64,000 bases of DNA from Sebaldella termitidis ATCC 33386 (GCF_000024405.1 NC_013517.1:4123989-4187988); one strand, 5' to 3'. Counted from the stretch's first letter, positions 36,016-43,959 are shown. Notes: a model not told the origin generated them from the sequence alone. Numbers and translations: made by a program.

Positions 36016-36822
36016 TTAATTAATCGTTGGTTCCTCTGTTGTTACTTTTATAAAATCGCCTTCTTTTTCAATTTCCGGTTTCACTCCTATATCCGACTCT
36101 ATTATGTCACTCAAGCAATTTATGGTCATATTATCAAATTTTTCGTTTTGTTCCGGCGTCATATACTCTCTCATCATTTTCATTCTTCTTGAAAGACACT
36201 CTGTATAAAAGACTGTATCTTCATTACTTATTAATATCTCTGCTTCTATTTGAAAACGATCATCTCCATTTAAAACTTCTACCTCAAAACTTTCATGATC
36301 TGCTGTCACATAAAAGAACTCATTGAAGGCTATATCACGTAAAATTTCGCCGTCTAACAATATTCTTATCCCATATTCGACTCTATCTTCGTTTTCTGAA
36401 AACAATAACTCTATTGCCCCATTTTTTAAGATATTTCCTTTTAAATCTTTTATAGTACATTTCTTACCATTCAAATTTCCATGTAATTCCCATAAAACCA
36501 TTTTTTCTAATTCAAACAATTTGTGCATTTCTTCATTTTCATGCCCAAAATCACCAAGTAATGTAATATGCTTATATTCAGGTATTTTGGCTTTACCACG
36601 TTCACTATCACATGCCACAACCCAAGATTTCCTTATACTTTTATCAGGACAGCCTAATATAGTTTTTACATCTTCTGCCATTTTCATTATTTGTGATTCT
36701 CCTTTTTTTGTGAATACACCTTCTGCCATTAGCTTATTTAGCATGTTTAATGTATGTTCCAATCTCTCATCTATTGTTAGTTTCTTCTTTTTTTTATCAC
36801 TTATACTTAATATTTTTGACAT
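36016..36822 (-). CDS. Phage early protein, 268 aa, unknown
   Basis: The N-terminal ~60 residues are helical with a Lys run (KKKKKLTIDERLEHTLNMLN). The middle is a mixed beta domain (YKHITLLGDFGHENEEMHKL, GIRILLDGEILRDIAFNEFF), and the C-terminus is acidic. It is encoded between the replication genes and the late operon. I do not recognise a family and see no metal-binding or NTPase motif. Confidence 0.6.
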   Translation of the reverse strand: MSKILSISDKKKKKLTIDERLEHTLNMLNKLMAEGVFTKKGESQIMKMAEDVKTILGCPDKSIRKSWVVACDSERGKAKIPEYKHITLLGDFGHENEEMHKLFELEKMVLWELHGNLNGKKCTIKDLKGNILKNGAIELLFSENEDRVEYGIRILLDGEILRDIAFNEFFYVTADHESFEVEVLNGDDRFQIEAEILISNEDTVFYTECLSRRMKMMREYMTPEQNEKFDNMTINCLSDIIESDIGVKPEIEKEGDFIKVTTEEPTIN

Positions 36823-36834
36823 CTTCTCATCTCC

Positions 36835-37104
36835 TTATTCTTCTCCAAATTCTTGTAATATTTTATTAAGTCCATTAATGGATTCCATTTTATTTTCTTT
36901 CACAAATTCTTCAAATACATTATTTATTTTTATCCAGCCTGTAAAGAATTTTAAATCTAACTGCTTATTTTTATATGCCTGAATATACCAACCTTTAAAA
37001 TTCTTGCCTTCTACAATTAAATTTTCTTGCACTTTTCCTGTTTCATATTCCTTTATTTTTCTTATTGCTCTTTTCAATACCTTTAATGCTTCGTCTAATT
37101 CCAT
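36835..37104 (-). CDS. Phage early protein, 89 aa
   Basis: The start is put at 37104, because the GGAG site lies inside the TTG reading that begins at 37119. The product has an N-terminal helix (LDEALKVLKRAIRKIKEYET), two beta strands containing WYIQAYKNKQLDLKFFTGWI, and a C-terminal helix. It is translationally linked to the primase-helicase, whose stop is 4 nt upstream of this start. Function unknown. Confidence 0.6.
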   Translation of the reverse strand: MELDEALKVLKRAIRKIKEYETGKVQENLIVEGKNFKGWYIQAYKNKQLDLKFFTGWIKINNVFEEFVKENKMESINGLNKILQEFGEE

Positions 37105-37108
37105 AAAA

Positions 37109-38932
37109 TCACACTCCAAGTAGTTTTTCTATTTCTTCCAGATCTTCATCATTTAGTTTTCTCAGATTTTCTACCCATCTATATTTTTTTCGTATTTCTA
37201 TCTTAGTCTCAGGATTAAAAAATCTTCTTGCCGTATATTGAAATCCAAAGAATGATGTTGTTCCCATTTCACCATATTCCCTATCTTTTAATAAAATTGC
37301 TGCCGTTGTATAGTTATGACCCATTTTATTGTACATTTCTTCTTTTTCTTTTTCATTCAACCTTTTCATAAATAAAATATTATCAGCAAGGTTAGGAATA
37401 TTTGAACTCCCTGCTATATCATAAAATGATAAATCCTGGATCTTTTTATTTTCCGTCTTTTTAGGATGAGCTACCAAAAAAACATGAACATTGTATTCTA
37501 TTGCAAAATCATGTAACTCTGTTAAGAAATTCTTTTGATTTTCATATTTATCATCATTTACTTCATCAAGACCTATTGTCATTAAGTTATCCAAAAAGAA
37601 TAATCTTATCCCGTGTTTTTTATATCCGTATTTCATGATGGTAAATAATTCATTCTGCTTTGCTTCTGTCCCTTTATCATAAATGAAGATTTTATTCTTT
37701 GCCCAGTTATCTATCTGTCTTTCTATTCCGGGTTTCAAAACATATTTATTTCGTCTTTTATGTTTATCGTATTCTTCAGTCAGACTATCAGCTCCGGCGA
37801 AAACTGTATATAACCACCTCTTAGCCTTTGCTTTTGGAAACTCTCCGGAATAATAAAAAACTTTTTCATCCTGATTTACAAAATCACATATGATCTGATT
37901 TAAGATAGTTGACTTTCCTGCTCCGGGTTGTCCTGATACTATTGTCAATTCTCCAAATCTACAGCCTCCAAACTGTTTATCAAGGCTTTCCATTTCAAAA
38001 AATATCGCCTCTGTACTTCCGGTGTCCATTTTCTCATTTGTTATATCCTGTAATCCTTCTATTTCAAATTCCAGCGGATTATTCAGGATATTCAATAGCT
38101 CTACTTTTCCTAGATTTATGAGAATATCGTTTAAATCCTTCTCCCCTTTCATGTCCAAGTATCTGCATTTTGTTATATCCAGTCTTTTCAGCACTTCTTT
38201 TATAGCTTTTTCTCCTGCTGTATCATTATCAAAGGCAAGGATTATTTCTTTTTTGCTCTCTAAAAAATCCCAGTTATATTCTATCCACCCTAAATTATTT
38301 GTACCATTCGGAACTGATACTGCTTTATCTTTCATTCCCACTTCTGCACAGGCCAGCACATCCATTTCTCCTTCACAAATTATTACGCTTTCTCCCGTAA
38401 CTCTGTGAATGTTGAATAAAGGATTTATATCCTCAGATTTTGTAAGTCTAAAATCTTTTTTATTTATATCCCTGTACTTTACTGCCAGAACTCTTTTTTT
38501 ATTCCGGTATATGAAAGTCAACCAACCATCTGATCTTCTTACCCATACATCCATTTCCGCCGCTGTCTCCCATGATATTCCTCGGTTTTCAAGAAACTCT
38601 GCCTGTTTTTTGGATATGATTTTATTTTCTTTCAGTACCCCTATACTTGAATAGTTTTCACGATTTAATTCTATTTTTTCAGTGTTTCTTATTTCTGATT
38701 TCTCAACAGGTTTCTTTTTTACTTTCTGGTTTATCCCCAGATGTTTCATCAGAGTTTCGATAGTTCCTTTTTCTCCACAGCTTCCTGAAAAACAATTATA
38801 CAACCCCGTTTCTATGTTCATATAAAATTTATTTTTATCTCTGCCACAAAACGGACAGATTCTTATTACTGCCTCTTTCCCTTTTATCCTGTATTCGCCT
38901 AAATGTTCTTTTATGAAGTCTTCTATATTCAT
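37109..38932 (-). CDS. Phage primase-helicase (T7 gp4-like)
   Basis: The enzyme primes and unwinds phage DNA. The start at 38932 follows AGGAAAGGAAACT; an in-frame start 21 nt earlier is less likely. The 607 residues show a CHC2-type zinc finger (C26, C29, C47, C52) and a Toprim domain (E187 in ICEGEMD and D235-x-D237 in AFDNDTAG). A DnaB/RecA-like helicase follows, with Walker A GQPGAGKS ending at K340-S341, then LFFLDNLMTIG as Walker B and a VHVFLVAHPKK motif. The gene overlaps none of its neighbours and follows the initiator gene by 17 nt. Confidence 0.9.
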   Translation of the reverse strand: MNIEDFIKEHLGEYRIKGKEAVIRICPFCGRDKNKFYMNIETGLYNCFSGSCGEKGTIETLMKHLGINQKVKKKPVEKSEIRNTEKIELNRENYSSIGVLKENKIISKKQAEFLENRGISWETAAEMDVWVRRSDGWLTFIYRNKKRVLAVKYRDINKKDFRLTKSEDINPLFNIHRVTGESVIICEGEMDVLACAEVGMKDKAVSVPNGTNNLGWIEYNWDFLESKKEIILAFDNDTAGEKAIKEVLKRLDITKCRYLDMKGEKDLNDILINLGKVELLNILNNPLEFEIEGLQDITNEKMDTGSTEAIFFEMESLDKQFGGCRFGELTIVSGQPGAGKSTILNQIICDFVNQDEKVFYYSGEFPKAKAKRWLYTVFAGADSLTEEYDKHKRRNKYVLKPGIERQIDNWAKNKIFIYDKGTEAKQNELFTIMKYGYKKHGIRLFFLDNLMTIGLDEVNDDKYENQKNFLTELHDFAIEYNVHVFLVAHPKKTENKKIQDLSFYDIAGSSNIPNLADNILFMKRLNEKEKEEMYNKMGHNYTTAAILLKDREYGEMGTTSFFGFQYTARRFFNPETKIEIRKKYRWVENLRKLNDEDLEEIEKLLGV

Positions 38933-38949
38933 AGTTTCCTTTCCTAAAA

Positions 38950-39879
38950 TCAATTAATTATTTTTATTCCGTCCAAAAATGAGCCTGTCTTTTCATCTCC
39001 TGTTTTCCCTTGTTTTTCTTCATAAACTATTGAATTATGTCTGCTTGCAATTGCATGTTCCAAAGCTTTTATCCTTATTTCATCACTGCTATATTTATTG
39101 ATAAGCTGGTTTACTACACTTCTGACTTCTTGAATATATATTTTTTCTCCTTTGGAACGCATTTCTAAAAAATCCAATATCCACAATACTAACTCTTCCA
39201 ATATTTTCTTTTCCAGGAATATCCTCAGAATCTGATCACCTTCCACTTGATTTTTATTGATTTGCCTTATTCTGTTAACTACGGATATGTTGTAAATAAC
39301 TTCATCAATATGTGATGCATCCTCATCTTCTGTACTAGAATTTTTATTTTCTAAATTTTGGAATTTTTCCTTATTGTTATTCTTATTATATTTATTATTA
39401 TTAGAGTTATTCTTATTAGCGTCTAAGTTTTCTTGACTACTGCAGTCAAGTTTTGTAGACTCACGGCAGTCTAAGTTTTCTTCACTAGTAAAGTCTTCTT
39501 GACTAGTAAACTTTTCTTGACTATTGTCATTTTCTTTCGAATATATTTTTAAATAAAACGTAGAACTTGAACTGAAATTCTTTTTTTTATCTATTAAATC
39601 TAATTTTTCTAAATCCTGTAGATTATTTGATACAGCTTGTCTTGAACAGTTTAAATCTTCTGTCATTTCATCATAACTATATTTGATATATACATCTCCA
39701 TTTTTATCTATCCATTTATTCCCAGCAGATAATTTCAATCTATCATACATAAGGATATATGTTTTAAATGCTCCCTGTGATATTTTTTTATCTATAAACA
39801 GATCCATTAACCATTTGGGAACCTGATAATAAATCATATTTGATAAGTCATTAGATTTTATATTTCTCAATTCAATCAC
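38950..39879 (-). CDS. Replication initiator, RepA_N-like
   Basis: The 309-residue protein opens with a RepA_N-like winged-helix domain (YYQVPKWLMDLFIDKKISQG, then AFKTYILMYDRLKLSAGNKW and a DLNCSRQAVSNNLQDLEKL recognition part). A low-complexity linker rich in S, Q, E, D and N follows (about 125-190), and a helical C-terminal domain, possibly for helicase loading, ends it. It precedes the primase-helicase, so it probably binds an origin; the repeat-rich linker DNA or the intergenic DNA just upstream could contain it. Confidence 0.75.
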   Translation of the reverse strand: MIELRNIKSNDLSNMIYYQVPKWLMDLFIDKKISQGAFKTYILMYDRLKLSAGNKWIDKNGDVYIKYSYDEMTEDLNCSRQAVSNNLQDLEKLDLIDKKKNFSSSSTFYLKIYSKENDNSQEKFTSQEDFTSEENLDCRESTKLDCSSQENLDANKNNSNNNKYNKNNNKEKFQNLENKNSSTEDEDASHIDEVIYNISVVNRIRQINKNQVEGDQILRIFLEKKILEELVLWILDFLEMRSKGEKIYIQEVRSVVNQLINKYSSDEIRIKALEHAIASRHNSIVYEEKQGKTGDEKTGSFLDGIKIIN

Positions 39880-39917
39880 TCCTATTTTTTATTTTCACTA
39901 TATATTTTTATTAATTT

Positions 39918-39983
39918 TTATGTTATAATTCATTTAGTATCTAACATAAAGTATCCCTCCCTATATTTAGGGAGATTTTTTTC
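39918..39983 (+). ncRNA. Small-RNA-like unit 1 (extended -10 promoter plus terminator)
   Basis: TATGTTATAAT (TATAAT at 39924-39929, with the TG of an extended -10) is followed after ~30 nt by a CTCCCT/AGGGAG hairpin and seven Ts. A transcript of about 45-50 nt on the plus strand, opposite to the flanking genes, is implied. No reading frame with a ribosome-binding site is present. Confidence 0.45.
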
Positions 39984-40000
39984 TTTATTCCACTTATTTT

Positions 40001-40079
40001 CATGCTATAATTTTTAAGATGTTTGCTGGCAAAACGAACATCTCCTTATGTCCCTCTGTTTTAGAGGGCTTTTATTTTA
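40001..40079 (+). ncRNA. Small-RNA-like unit 2 (extended -10 promoter plus terminator)
   Basis: CATGCTATAAT (TATAAT at 40006-40011) is followed by a hairpin GATGTTTG/CGAACATC (40018-40025 with 40035-40042). A terminator CCCTCT-GTTTT-AGAGGG (40052-40068) with T-rich tail comes next. The implied plus-strand RNA is about 60 nt and well structured. Confidence 0.45.
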
Positions 40080-40087
40080 CTTTCATT

Positions 40088-40195
40088 TATGTTATAATTT
40101 AAGAAATAATAACTAGCTTCTTATCCTACGCCAATAGAAGCAAGAAGCTAGTTTTAGGTAATTAGACCTCTGTTTCTTCGGGGGTCTTTTTTTCT
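40088..40195 (+). ncRNA. Small-RNA-like unit 3 (extended -10 promoter plus hairpins)
   Basis: TATGTTATAAT (TATAAT at 40093-40098) is followed by a perfect 12-bp stem AACTAGCTTCTT/AAGAAGCTAGTT (40111-40122 with 40142-40153) with a 19-nt loop. A weak T-run follows. A second hairpin with seven Ts (AGACCTC/GGGGTCT, about 40162-40195) lies inside the 3' end of the next minus-strand gene and may be the real 3' end. Confidence 0.45.
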
Positions 40196-40722
40196 ATCAT
40201 AAAATCTATTTTTTTTATTTTATCGATATTATATAAAAACTCACTTATTTTCAGCATTACTTCGAATTTCAGTTCTAAAATGAAAGCTTCTCTCTCTGTT
40301 TGTAAATCTTCATATTCTTTAAATACTGCACGTTTTTTTTCATTTAATTCAGGACGGAATTTTTCTTTTAATTCTATAAATTCTTTTAGGTTTGATTCAT
40401 AAGTAGGGGCATTGTCTATAAAATCATTTACAATTTTTTCAGAATGATTTTTTAAAGCCGTTATCATTTCAGCCTTATTGTCTTCGTCAAGTCCATATAT
40501 TTCTTTGAATATATTTATGTTTCCCATAAAAAAGCTTTGTAATTTATCTGTAACAAGTCCTTGCAGATTTAAATCAAAGATACTTATTTTAGTTATTTCT
40601 TTACTTTTTAAAATTTCTATTTTTTCTACTATTTTACGTCTTAACATTATAGCCTCTTCTGAATTTGCATATACTATTTCATAAGTTTCATCAAATAAAC
40701 TTTCTAAAAATTCTCTATTCAT
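40162..40722 (-). CDS. Phage early protein, 186 aa, helical
   Basis: The protein is mostly helical and charged, beginning NREFLESLFDETYEIVYANS and ending in KKTPEETEV. It resembles the protein encoded at 41001-41522 in general plan (ESLxxxTYEI start, a short LxGL segment near residue 50, a C-terminal helix and a xEITEV/EETEV end), so the two may be diverged paralogues. Its start lies 2 nt after the stop of a 39-aa gene. Function unknown. Confidence 0.55.
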   Translation of the reverse strand: MNREFLESLFDETYEIVYANSEEAIMLRRKIVEKIEILKSKEITKISIFDLNLQGLVTDKLQSFFMGNINIFKEIYGLDEDNKAEMITALKNHSEKIVNDFIDNAPTYESNLKEFIELKEKFRPELNEKKRAVFKEYEDLQTEREAFILELKFEVMLKISEFLYNIDKIKKIDFMIEKKTPEETEV

Positions 40723-40724
40723 AT

Positions 40725-40844
40725 CTAGATCACAACCTTTTCTGAAATATCCTCAATCACATTTATTATTTTGATATTATCCCCGCTTTTCTCAAATAAT
40801 ATTTCAAAATCTCCTGTTTTTTCCGTAAAAACTTTATTTTTCAT
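40725..40844 (-). CDS. Tiny phage protein, 39 aa
   Basis: A strong AGGTTTAAAAC site with GGAGG precedes the ATG. The peptide reads MKNKVFTEKTGDFEILFEKS, then GDNIKIINVIEDISEKVVI; it alternates strands and looks like a small beta protein. The same GGAGGTTTAAA leader precedes the next small gene upstream. It is probably translated; function unknown. Confidence 0.55.
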   Translation of the reverse strand: MKNKVFTEKTGDFEILFEKSGDNIKIINVIEDISEKVVI

Positions 40845-40865
40845 GTTTTAAACCTCCATATTTTA

Positions 40866-40997
40866 TTAAAACTCTACACTAACCTTTATCCACTCTAGTG
40901 CAACACCTGTTAATTCTCCTTCAATCACTTCTAAATAAGCTGTACGTCCGTTAGTCAGTTTCACTTCAATATATTCAGCTTCTTCTTTAAATCCCAT
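40866..40997 (-). CDS. Tiny phage protein, 43 aa
   Basis: ACGGAGGTTTAAATA precedes the ATG; the site overlaps the end of the preceding gene (GAGGTTTAA). The peptide MGFKEEAEYIEVKLTNGRTA, YLEVIEGELTGVALEWIKVS and VEF looks like a small beta-barrel or beta-meander. Function unknown. Confidence 0.6.
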   Translation of the reverse strand: MGFKEEAEYIEVKLTNGRTAYLEVIEGELTGVALEWIKVSVEF

Positions 40998-41000
40998 TAT

Positions 41001-41522
41001 TTAAACCTCCGTAATTTCTTCTATTTTGTTTAAATATGCTCCCGTTTGAAGCATTGCCTCATAAAACAAAAGATTTTCTTCACTCTGTATATCAACTAAT
41101 AATTCTAAATAAATTTCAAATACTGTATTTTCTTCACCTGAAAATTTTTCTTTCATTTCTTTTTCCAGCTTTTTTGATTCTGTAGAGGATTCGTTATATT
41201 TTAAATTTCCTCTGATACTTTCAGTTTCATCATCACAGTTTCCTGAGATTTTTTTCAAAGCATATTCTTTTATTTCTAAGCTTAGATTATTTACTCCTAT
41301 AAAATCATTAATATGGTTCAAAAAGTAATCCTTTTTTGTTTCCTGCAACGCTGAAACCATTGATCCACTCAAACCTCTCAAAATGAAAAAATTCTCATCA
41401 TTTCCGCTTAAAGTTTCTTCTAACTCGCTTAGTTTCTTTTCACTCTTTTCTATATTTTTATTTTGATCCAAAAGTATTTCATATGTTATGTTCAATAAAC
41501 TCTCTATTTTTTTATTATCCAT
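41001..41522 (-). CDS. Phage early protein, 173 aa, helical
   Basis: This acidic, helix-rich protein (NKKIESLLNITYEILLDQNK start; KIEEITEV end) shares plan and end motifs with the product of 40162-40722. Its last codons contain the ribosome-binding site of the following 43-aa gene. It is encoded between the antirepressor and the small genes. No family was recognised. Confidence 0.55.
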   Translation of the reverse strand: MDNKKIESLLNITYEILLDQNKNIEKSEKKLSELEETLSGNDENFFILRGLSGSMVSALQETKKDYFLNHINDFIGVNNLSLEIKEYALKKISGNCDDETESIRGNLKYNESSTESKKLEKEMKEKFSGEENTVFEIYLELLVDIQSEENLLFYEAMLQTGAYLNKIEEITEV

Positions 41523-41539
41523 GAGTTTCCTCCTGTTTT

Positions 41540-42277
41540 TTATATTTCCTTTAAAATTTCTTCTAACACCGGAATTATATTCTCATAATATCTGAATGTT
41601 TCTACTTGTTTTGGTGAGTAAGGCGATTTATCCCATACAAATTTCCCAAATTCATCAGTTTTCAGGTCGTGAGTATTTGTTAAAGCCCCTACTTTATTTG
41701 CACTTATTCCGAGTTTCTCCCCAATCTCTGTCGCTGTAAATGTTCTTTTTTCTGAACTCGGCAATGGCAATATATCTGTTCCCGAAAGTTCATTCGCTGC
41801 ATAAGTTAACATTACTTGTCTATATTCATTTGGTAACGCCGTATTATTTGCTATTTTCAAATATGCATTTGCCATTCTTGATCTGCTGTTCTTTAATTTT
41901 ATTTCCTGATCCAGTATTTTATTTTTAGGAGCTTTAATTTCATATTTCCCTGTTTTCATAATTTGTGGAATCGCTTCATCAAATATCCAACTTTCAAATT
42001 CTTCTGCTCCTGGTATATGAGATTTTGTTATTAATCTAAAAACATTTCCTTCATCAATATATTTTTTCTTTTGCTTACTATCTCCAAAACCAGTATTTGC
42101 AATGACCTCACGAAACGTTACCCCATGTTCTTTACAATGATCCAGTATAGCTTTATGTGGATTTTTATAACCTAACATCTCAGCTACTTCTGTTGCCGGA
42201 AACCAAACCTTACCTTTTTCATCTACATAAATTTCTAATTGTCCAAATTTTTCATTTTTAACTATTAAATTATTCAT
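41540..42277 (-). CDS. Phage antirepressor (Bro-N plus C-terminal ANT-type domain)
   Basis: The 245-residue protein starts with a Bro-N DNA-binding domain (KVWFPATEVAEMLGYKNPHK, then GNVFRLITKSHIPGAEEFES and WIFDEAIPQIMKTGKYE). A KilAC/ANT-like C-terminal part follows (SEKRTFTATEIGEKLGISANK, VGALTNTHDLKTDEFGKFVW). Such proteins bind DNA or repressors and help switch to lytic growth. The start overlaps the end of the next gene upstream by 8 nt. Confidence 0.85.
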   Translation of the reverse strand: MNNLIVKNEKFGQLEIYVDEKGKVWFPATEVAEMLGYKNPHKAILDHCKEHGVTFREVIANTGFGDSKQKKKYIDEGNVFRLITKSHIPGAEEFESWIFDEAIPQIMKTGKYEIKAPKNKILDQEIKLKNSRSRMANAYLKIANNTALPNEYRQVMLTYAANELSGTDILPLPSSEKRTFTATEIGEKLGISANKVGALTNTHDLKTDEFGKFVWDKSPYSPKQVETFRYYENIIPVLEEILKEI

Positions 42278-42449
42278 ATCTATTCCTCCTAGTTATAACT
42301 CTTCGATTTTTTCCGCTTTTGAAAGCTATTACTCTGCTTTCTGGTGCTTCTAAATACCGTCTCAATTCATCTTCCAAGGCTTTTATATATTTTTCCTGTA
42401 ATTTTATTTCTTCTAACAATTTCTTCCGATTATTAAACCATCTAACCAT
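42270..42449 (-). CDS. Small coiled-coil phage protein, 59 aa
   Basis: I place the start at 42449 (MVRWFNNRKK), after AAGGATGGGC; the longer reading from 42506 would overlap the previous gene by 44 nt. The product is a short, basic amphipathic helix (LEEIKLQEKYIKALEDELRR) and a basic tail. It overlaps the antirepressor start. Function unknown. Confidence 0.45.
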   Translation of the reverse strand: MVRWFNNRKKLLEEIKLQEKYIKALEDELRRYLEAPESRVIAFKSGKNRRVITRRNRYE

Positions 42450-42462
42450 ATCAGCCCATCCT

Positions 42463-42870
42463 TCAATTATATGTATTTTTATCCACCACCACATAATTTT
42501 CCCCAACCTTATCTATTAATTCCAGTCCATTTTCTTCCAATATCTCTTTTCCATACATTTCGGCTTTTAACTTAATCAGATGCCATAATGCTTTATTTTT
42601 CACTTTTATTTTGTCAAATTCCTTATCATTATCCTTAAATGTTGGAAAATCTATTCCGTAAGTCATACAGTGAATAAATTCGACCATTACAATTGAAACT
42701 TCCAAGTAATCCCTTTCAATATATTTTTTTGACATTGAAACCGGTGGTTCTTCTCCTGCAAAAGTAACAAATATAGGTATTATTTTATTATATATATCTT
42801 TGGCATTTATCCCTTTTATTCTTTCGTATAAGATTTCAAAACACTCAGCTTCTGTTCTTTCTTCTGACAT
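42463..42870 (-). CDS. Phage early protein, 135 aa, unknown
   Basis: The protein is soluble and mixed alpha/beta (ECFEILYERIKGINAKDIYN, LEVSIVMVEFIHCMTYGIDF). An AGGAGGTAAA site precedes the ATG. It is packed tightly between two small genes. I recognise no motif. Confidence 0.6.
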   Translation of the reverse strand: MSEERTEAECFEILYERIKGINAKDIYNKIIPIFVTFAGEEPPVSMSKKYIERDYLEVSIVMVEFIHCMTYGIDFPTFKDNDKEFDKIKVKNKALWHLIKLKAEMYGKEILEENGLELIDKVGENYVVVDKNTYN

Positions 42871-42878
42871 TTTACCTC

Positions 42879-43073
42879 CTAATTTTCAGTTATTTTTCTT
42901 GTTACCCTTGCATGACCTGATTCAATTTCGCTCTTCAATTCTTTATTATGAACTATCATTTTTCTGATAGTTTCTTTTTCCTCGTCTGATAAAAACCCGT
43001 TTACCAATACTTTTTCCAACATTTCTAAAGTTTCTTCGATTTCCTTTACTGTTTCTTTCTCAATTTTATTCAT
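42879..43073 (-). CDS. Small helical phage protein, 64 aa
   Basis: The start at 43073 (MNKIEKET) is preferred, because the longer reading from 43127 would overlap the upstream 52-aa gene by 41 nt and GGAAAG lies just before this ATG. The product is a charged double helix (TVKEIEETLEMLEKVLVNGF and DEEKETIRKMIVHNKELKSE). Function unknown. Confidence 0.5.
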   Translation of the reverse strand: MNKIEKETVKEIEETLEMLEKVLVNGFLSDEEKETIRKMIVHNKELKSEIESGHARVTRKITEN

Positions 43074-43086
43074 ACTTTCCACATCC

Positions 43087-43245
43087 TTAATACAATACTT
43101 TGATATTATATTTCTCGCTGAATTCACTATCTGCTTTTAATTTCTGATCCTTTAAGATCCGTTTTCTCTTATTCTTTTTATATTCTCCAAATTTTGCCAC
43201 TCCTGCAAAACCTATAAATACACTCCCTGCTATTATTGCAAACAT
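43087..43245 (-). CDS. Small membrane protein, 52 aa
   Basis: An AGAGGTGA site precedes the ATG. One hydrophobic helix (FAIIAGSVFIGFAGVA) at the N-terminus is followed by a very basic cytoplasmic-type tail (KKNKRKRILKDQKLK). The next gene starts 14 nt after its stop. Function unknown; small early membrane proteins in phages often act on host physiology, but nothing here proves that. Confidence 0.5.
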   Translation of the reverse strand: MFAIIAGSVFIGFAGVAKFGEYKKNKRKRILKDQKLKADSEFSEKYNIKVLY

Positions 43246-43264
43246 TAAAAATCACCTCTCATTT

Positions 43265-43459
43265 TTAATCTATTTCTCCTATATATTCCTCAAATTGTTT
43301 CCGACTTATATGGTATGACCATCTGTCAGGATTAGTTTGTGTTAATACTGCATATCCGAAAGGAAGTGTCCCTCTTTGAAGTCCTTTCCGTACAAACATC
43401 ACATCTTTTTCCATTATTTTTGCCGCTTCTTCAGGTTTCATATTTTTCGATTTTTTCAA
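43265..43459 (-). CDS. Small DNA-binding protein, excisionase/AlpA-like
   Basis: The 64-residue protein has the winged-helix layout MKPEEAAKIMEKDVMFVRKG, LQRGTLPFGYAVLT and WSYHISRKQFEEYIG that resembles excisionase-type HTH proteins (helix, recognition loop, beta wing, KxxFxxYI end). The start is the TTG at 43459 after AGGTGA, or the ATG at 43441. As the first gene of the leftward early operon it may control excision or early transcription. Confidence 0.65.
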   Translation of the reverse strand: MKKSKNMKPEEAAKIMEKDVMFVRKGLQRGTLPFGYAVLTQTNPDRWSYHISRKQFEEYIGEID

Positions 43460-43657
43460 ATTTATTCACCTACCTTAATATTGTTAAATTCATATATAAT
43501 TTATTTAAATTTTAATTTTTCATCTTTTATACTTATAATTTTTTATGGTTAGAAAGCTTTCTTATTTTACTTTTCCTTTTAATTTTGTCTTAAATATGTT
43601 ATTCTATTTATAGTTATTCAGAACATTCACTAATTTTATTTTAAAAGGAGGAATTTC
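43460..43657. promoter_or_regulatory. Divergent promoter region
   Basis: This non-coding gap separates the leftward early operon from a rightward small gene. On the plus strand TATGTTATTCT (around 43590) resembles the phage's TATGTTATAAT extended -10 boxes and precedes an AAAAGGAGGAA site. A short palindrome GAAAGCTTTC lies near 43551. No gene is seen. Confidence 0.4.
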
Positions 43658-43873
43658 ATGGCTAGATATATTGTTAATAAAAATCCGGATGATAACGGTA
43701 CTTATGTAATTCATAAAAAACATGAATGTAACCATCTGCCTAGTCCTGAGAATCAAATTAAGCTTGGGGACTATTCTAGTCCAGCTAATGCTCTTTTTGA
43801 TGCCAGAAGAACTTATGATGATAAAGTTTTTGATAGTTGTAAATATTGCTGTCCTGAATGTCATACGGAATAA
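43658..43873 (+). CDS. Conserved small Cys-containing protein, 71 aa
   Basis: The protein begins ARYIVNKNPDDNGTYVIHKK and ends CKYCCPECHTE. It has one more Cys near residue 25 next to His residues, so a metal-binding or structural Cys cluster is possible. I recall similar small proteins with ARYIVNKN starts and CxYCCxECH ends in many bacteria, without a known function. It has its own ribosome-binding site (AAAGGAGGAATTTC), its own promoter-like box and its own terminator and is opposite to the early operon, so it looks like a moron gene. Confidence 0.75.
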   Translation: MARYIVNKNPDDNGTYVIHKKHECNHLPSPENQIKLGDYSSPANALFDARRTYDDKVFDSCKYCCPECHTE

Positions 43874-43879
43874 TACTAT

Positions 43880-43900
43880 GAGAGCTTCGGCTCTCTTTTT
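43880..43900 (+). terminator. Rho-independent terminator
   Basis: GAGAGC-TTCG-GCTCTC with a stable UUCG tetraloop is followed by TTTTT. It ends the 71-aa gene transcript. Confidence 0.9.
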
Positions 43901-43913
43901 AAATACTTAAATT

Positions 43914-43925
43914 TATGTTATAATC
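43914..43925 (+). promoter_or_regulatory. Extended -10 promoter
   Basis: TTATGTTATAAT lies about 40 bp before the coiled-coil/TM gene. It repeats the TATGTTATAAT box of the small-RNA-like units and lacks an obvious -35 element. Confidence 0.6.
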
Positions 43926-43959
43926 TTCTTATCCTATTTTCGAAAGGGGAATATTTTTT

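Noticed and set aside
43604-43864. 86-aa minus-strand ORF opposite the 71-aa gene
   Set aside because: It is the mirror frame of the better supported plus-strand gene, which has a strong ribosome-binding site and terminator.
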